Program-made: the position numbers and the translations under genes | In this document: one piece after another, positions 61,507-64,000 of the stretch | Numbering within the stretch: position 1 is the stretch's first letter | Layout: the number at the start of each line of letters is the position of its first letter | Notes under the pieces: model-generated | What the model was told of the DNA's origin: nothing | The model's database searches: none | What the model saw: the letters and a program-made list of their open reading frames with translations, nothing else | NCBI GenBank assembly: GCA_934096705.1 | Contig: CAKOMR010000001.1 | Location: 1 to 64,000 of the forward strand | From: an uncultured Bacilli bacterium | GTDB taxonomy: Bacteria > Bacillota_I > Bacilli_A > RF39 > UBA660 | DNA length: 64,000 bases | Reading direction: 5' to 3'

Positions 61507-62118
61507 ATGAATAGAGTAGAAATAAAGGAATTTGCGAAAAAGAAAATTCAAGGACATTTATGGGATATTTGGAAAATAGCTTTAATGACTTATGGTATTT
61601 GTATTGGCTTTGGATTTTTAATTACTATTTTATTTGGCGAAGATGCTGCAGTGGTATCACTTATTGGAGAAATAGTTTTATTACCACTTACTGTTGGTGT
61701 AACAAGTTTTTTAATAAATTTTGTAGAGGATAAAAATTTTGATTCAAAAGATATTTTTAATTATTTTAAATCTTTTGTAAAAGTTGCAGGAACACTTTTA
61801 CTTTGTGGTTTTCTAGTAACAATTGCAAGCGTATTTTTTGTAATACCTGGTATTATCTTAGCTCTTAGTTATTCACTCGTTCCAATTCTTTTAGTAAAAA
61901 GGGAAGACCTTGGAATAGTTGAGACACTAAAACTTAGTAGAACACTTATGAATGGCCATAAACTTGATGCATTTGTTCTAAGTTTATCATTTATAGGCTG
62001 GGCTTTTGTAGGTGCTTTAACTTTAGGAATTGCTTATATTTGGATTTACCCTTATATGGCAGTAACATTTACTAAATTTTATTTAAATATTCTTGATAGT
62101 AGCAAAGAAGTGGCTTAG
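61507..62118 (+). CDS. DUF975-family membrane protein
   Basis: 203 residues with about five hydrophobic segments. The N-terminal RVEIKEFAKKKIQGHLWDIW and the later VIPGIILALSYSLVPILLV and ETLKLSRTLMNGHKLDAFVL fit DUF975, membrane proteins widespread in Firmicutes and of unknown role. GGAGG is spaced 7 bases from the ATG. Single gene, with a terminator over its stop. Confidence 0.88.
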   Translation: MNRVEIKEFAKKKIQGHLWDIWKIALMTYGICIGFGFLITILFGEDAAVVSLIGEIVLLPLTVGVTSFLINFVEDKNFDSKDIFNYFKSFVKVAGTLLLCGFLVTIASVFFVIPGIILALSYSLVPILLVKREDLGIVETLKLSRTLMNGHKLDAFVLSLSFIGWAFVGALTLGIAYIWIYPYMAVTFTKFYLNILDSSKEVA

Positions 62119-62132
62119 AAAAGCCATTTTTT
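62111..62132 (+). terminator. DUF975 terminator
   Basis: TGGCTT (62111-62116), AGAA loop, AAGCCA (62121-62126), then T6. It overlaps the stop codon. Confidence 0.85.
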
Positions 62133-63516
62133 ATATGATTTTTTTAATTTCTTTTATAAATATTGAGGGATTATTTTTAGGTATTAATAAGTAAGACTTT
62201 ATTTTACATCTAGTTATTGCAACGAAAAAAACACGTCTTTCTTCAGCATATGGAAAGTCATCAGCTTTACTGCTTACATACGATAAGATTGGATGATTTT
62301 CTATTTTATTTGGAATACCATAAGTTTTATTTGAAACATTTAAAATAATTACATAATCAGCCTCAAGGCCTTTAGCGCTATGAATGGTTAAGTATTTATA
62401 AATTTTATTTTTATAAGTTAGATTATCATTTTCAATATTAAAATCATCATCAATATATTCATAAATGTCTTTTTGATTTCTACCTAAAATTAAAATATTT
62501 TTTTCATTTAACATATTTAATAATTCTTTAAACTTCTTTTTAGGATTTAAATAATAAATTAATTCTAAAGGTTTTTTTTCACTGAAAAACCCATGCATAC
62601 TTTTATCAAGTTGATTTTTGTTTTTGTTAATAAACTTTGCACTTATATCGATAAGTTCTTGACTAAATCTATAGGTATTAGCAAGTTTTAAAACTTTTAA
62701 ATTATTAATGTACTTTGATAAATTTAAAAAAATAAATAAATCGCAACCAGAAAAATGATAAATACTTTGAGCGTCATCTCCGACTGCTGTAAAAATTGCT
62801 TTTGTGTTTTCAAGTATGACTTTAATTAAATTAAATCTTATTAGTGAAGTATCTTGAAATTCATCGATAATAATATATTTAAAATTTTTATAATTATATT
62901 TTTTTTGTAAAATCTTCGTGGCAAGTAAAATCATATCATCAAAGTCAAGAGAATCAGTGCTATTTTTTTCTTCTTCATATAAATAAAATATATCAAGTAT
63001 TATCTTTATTAAATATTTATCATCTGCATTTTTTACCATATTTTTTAAATCATTAATTGAGTGATTATTAGTTTTATATAAGTTTATAAATGTTTTAATA
63101 AGTTTTTTAAAAGAAATATATTCAATAGAATATTTATCAAGTTTTAAAATATTTAAGTATCTACATAGTTTATCTTTATTTTTAATTGTTATTAAGTATT
63201 CATCAATAATATAGTCAAGCAAATTACTATCTGATATTTGATATTTAATAGTATTATATTTTAGTATATCTATAGCAAGTCTATGAAAAGTTGTGATAAA
63301 TAAATTATTACCAAGTTTCTTTTTTAAATCATCAACACTTTTATTTGTAAAAGATATAAGTAAAATTTCACTTTCTAAAATATTTAATTCATTTATTAAA
63401 TACCGAACTTTTTGTGCAATAGTAGTACTTTTACCACTTCCGGGGCCGGCGATAACCAAAGTGTTATCAGTTGAAAAAACTACTTTTAATTGAAATTCAT
63501 CTAAGTTATTTGACAT
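62131..63516 (-). CDS. Compact UvrD/Rep-like helicase
   Basis: 461 residues, a superfamily 1 helicase of reduced size. Motifs: LDEFQLKVVFS (Q motif), Walker A AGPGSGKST (about 22-30), SFTNKSVDDLKKKL, TTFHRLAIDI, IDEFQDTSL, GDDAQSIYHFSGCD, NTYRFSQ, TIHSAKGLEADYV and FVAITRCK. It lacks the large 1B and 2B insertions of PcrA and has no nuclease domain. It is the third UvrD-like gene in the window, after AddA and PcrA. Such short forms occur in Firmicutes and archaea; the role may be repair or replication restart. GGAAAGG precedes the ATG. Confidence 0.9.
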   Translation of the reverse strand: MSNNLDEFQLKVVFSTDNTLVIAGPGSGKSTTIAQKVRYLINELNILESEILLISFTNKSVDDLKKKLGNNLFITTFHRLAIDILKYNTIKYQISDSNLLDYIIDEYLITIKNKDKLCRYLNILKLDKYSIEYISFKKLIKTFINLYKTNNHSINDLKNMVKNADDKYLIKIILDIFYLYEEEKNSTDSLDFDDMILLATKILQKKYNYKNFKYIIIDEFQDTSLIRFNLIKVILENTKAIFTAVGDDAQSIYHFSGCDLFIFLNLSKYINNLKVLKLANTYRFSQELIDISAKFINKNKNQLDKSMHGFFSEKKPLELIYYLNPKKKFKELLNMLNEKNILILGRNQKDIYEYIDDDFNIENDNLTYKNKIYKYLTIHSAKGLEADYVIILNVSNKTYGIPNKIENHPILSYVSSKADDFPYAEERRVFFVAITRCKIKSYLLIPKNNPSIFIKEIKKII

Positions 63517-63545
63517 AAGGACCTTTCCTCATATCATGCACGAAA

Positions 63546-63554
63546 AGTATAACA
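63546..63554 (-). promoter_or_regulatory. Extended -10 promoter of the compact helicase gene
   Basis: Minus-strand TGTTATACT, identical to the elements at addB and the DUF2207 gene. Confidence 0.5.
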
Positions 63555-63613
63555 AATAATAAATGGTGTGTAAAGATATAACTTTTAATATTTAATAATT
63601 ATTTAGAAAATAG

Positions 63614-63619
63614 TATACT
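63614..63619 (+). promoter_or_regulatory. -10 box of the NUDIX gene
   Basis: TATACT, 25 bases before the ATG, with no clear -35. Confidence 0.4.
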
Positions 63620-63638
63620 TAGATAGTAGGTGTAATTT

Positions 63639-64000
63639 ATGAGAAAAGTAAAAAATGTAATTGGCGTAGCCTTTATTGAAGATGGAAAACTTTTAATTGT
63701 AAAAAGTGTCCGTAGTAGTAAAAGTAATGTTTGGACTTTGATTGGCGGGGGCGTTGAAAGTGGTGAATCAGAAGTTGAGGCTGCTATAAGAGAAGTTAGA
63801 GAAGAATTTCATAATGGCTTTGAAATTCAAGAAGAAGATTTAAAACCATTGATGTGTTTTAAAGAAAGTGCCGCAAGTGACCCAGAACTTGATATAATAA
63901 TGACTATGTTTTTGTGTAGTAAAAAAATTGATAAAGCATTTTTTACTAATCAAGAAATATTAGCATATCATTTTTATAAAATAGGGGAAAGTAAGTACAA
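63639..64000 (+). CDS. NUDIX hydrolase, cut by window edge
   Basis: 120 codons are visible and the frame runs off the right end. The NUDIX box GGGVESGESEVEAAIREVRE continuing to EF fits the Gx5Ex7REUxEE pattern at about residues 38-59. The N-terminal VIGVAFIEDGKLLIVKSVRS is typical. Such enzymes cleave nucleoside diphosphates linked to another group; the substrate cannot be read from this part. TAGGTG precedes the ATG. The C-terminal end is missing. Confidence 0.9.
   Translation, partial: MRKVKNVIGVAFIEDGKLLIVKSVRSSKSNVWTLIGGGVESGESEVEAAIREVREEFHNGFEIQEEDLKPLMCFKESAASDPELDIIMTMFLCSKKIDKAFFTNQEILAYHFYKIGESKY

Overview
The window is chromosomal DNA from a very AT-rich, low-GC Gram-positive bacterium of the Bacilli. 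Several gene orders match those of Bacillus relatives: ezrA - cysteine desulfurase - thiI, pcrA - ligA, rpsP - khpA, murG - murB - divIB, and a SAM-I riboswitch before metK. Reduced or divergent versions of some proteins (MetK, AddB, ClpC) and the extreme AT content suggest an uncultured gut-type lineage near Erysipelotrichia/Mollicutes. This placement is inference. TGA is a normal stop: murG and murB, and murB and divIB, overlap as ATGA, so this is not a Mycoplasma-type code. No insertion sequence, prophage or CRISPR array is visible.

Layout. 1-1.1 kb: the end of a Fic-domain gene and a small membrane protein that appears split by a frameshift in an A7 tract. 1.4-4.3 kb: SAM riboswitch, metK, and an ABC-F ATPase. 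4.3-9.7 kb: addB-addA recombination nuclease. 9.8-12.5 kb: murG-murB-divIB, followed by queH and an unrecognised 406-residue protein. 14.5-20.9 kb: rpsB-tsf with a structured leader, a DUF2207 protein, membrane-anchored thioredoxin-fold proteins and frr. 20.9-25 kb (minus strand): trmL, a thioredoxin-like protein, ftsK/spoIIIE and a cyclophilin lipoprotein. 25-33.4 kb: pcrA, a nucleotidyltransferase, ligA, a sensor with a degenerate GGDEF domain, and a YihY-family protein. 33.4-39 kb: a possible structured RNA, a ClpC-like protein with a decayed second AAA+ domain, two small membrane proteins and a Ca2+-type P-ATPase. 39.1-46.8 kb: tRNA-Pro and tRNA-Arg, ezrA, cysteine desulfurase, thiI, ackA, a DHH phosphoesterase and recX. 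46.8-51.6 kb: a PrsA-like foldase, two tiny transmembrane genes, CapA-like, HIT and HerA-like proteins. 51.7-58 kb: a large secreted papain-like protease ending in a dockerin, next to a membrane-anchored protein with a cohesin-like N-terminal domain, then a coiled-coil membrane protein. 58-64 kb: cotE, rpsP, khpA, DUF1292, an unknown membrane protein, sigK, RNHCP, DUF975, a small UvrD-like helicase and a truncated NUDIX gene.

Two themes stand out. The first is sporulation: a full-length pro-sigma-K with its hydrophobic pro-sequence, a clear CotE homologue preceded by a sigma-K-like -10 element, and two tiny transmembrane proteins of the YjcZ type. Together they predict an endospore-forming organism. 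The second is a surface protease system, in which a secreted C1A-type peptidase with a C-terminal dockerin sits directly upstream of a membrane-anchored candidate receptor. Transcription signals are compact: extended -10 promoters (TGnTATAAT or TGnTATACT) recur, terminator hairpins often overlap stop codons, and several genes start about 7 bases after the -10 box with no ribosome binding site, suggesting leaderless mRNAs.
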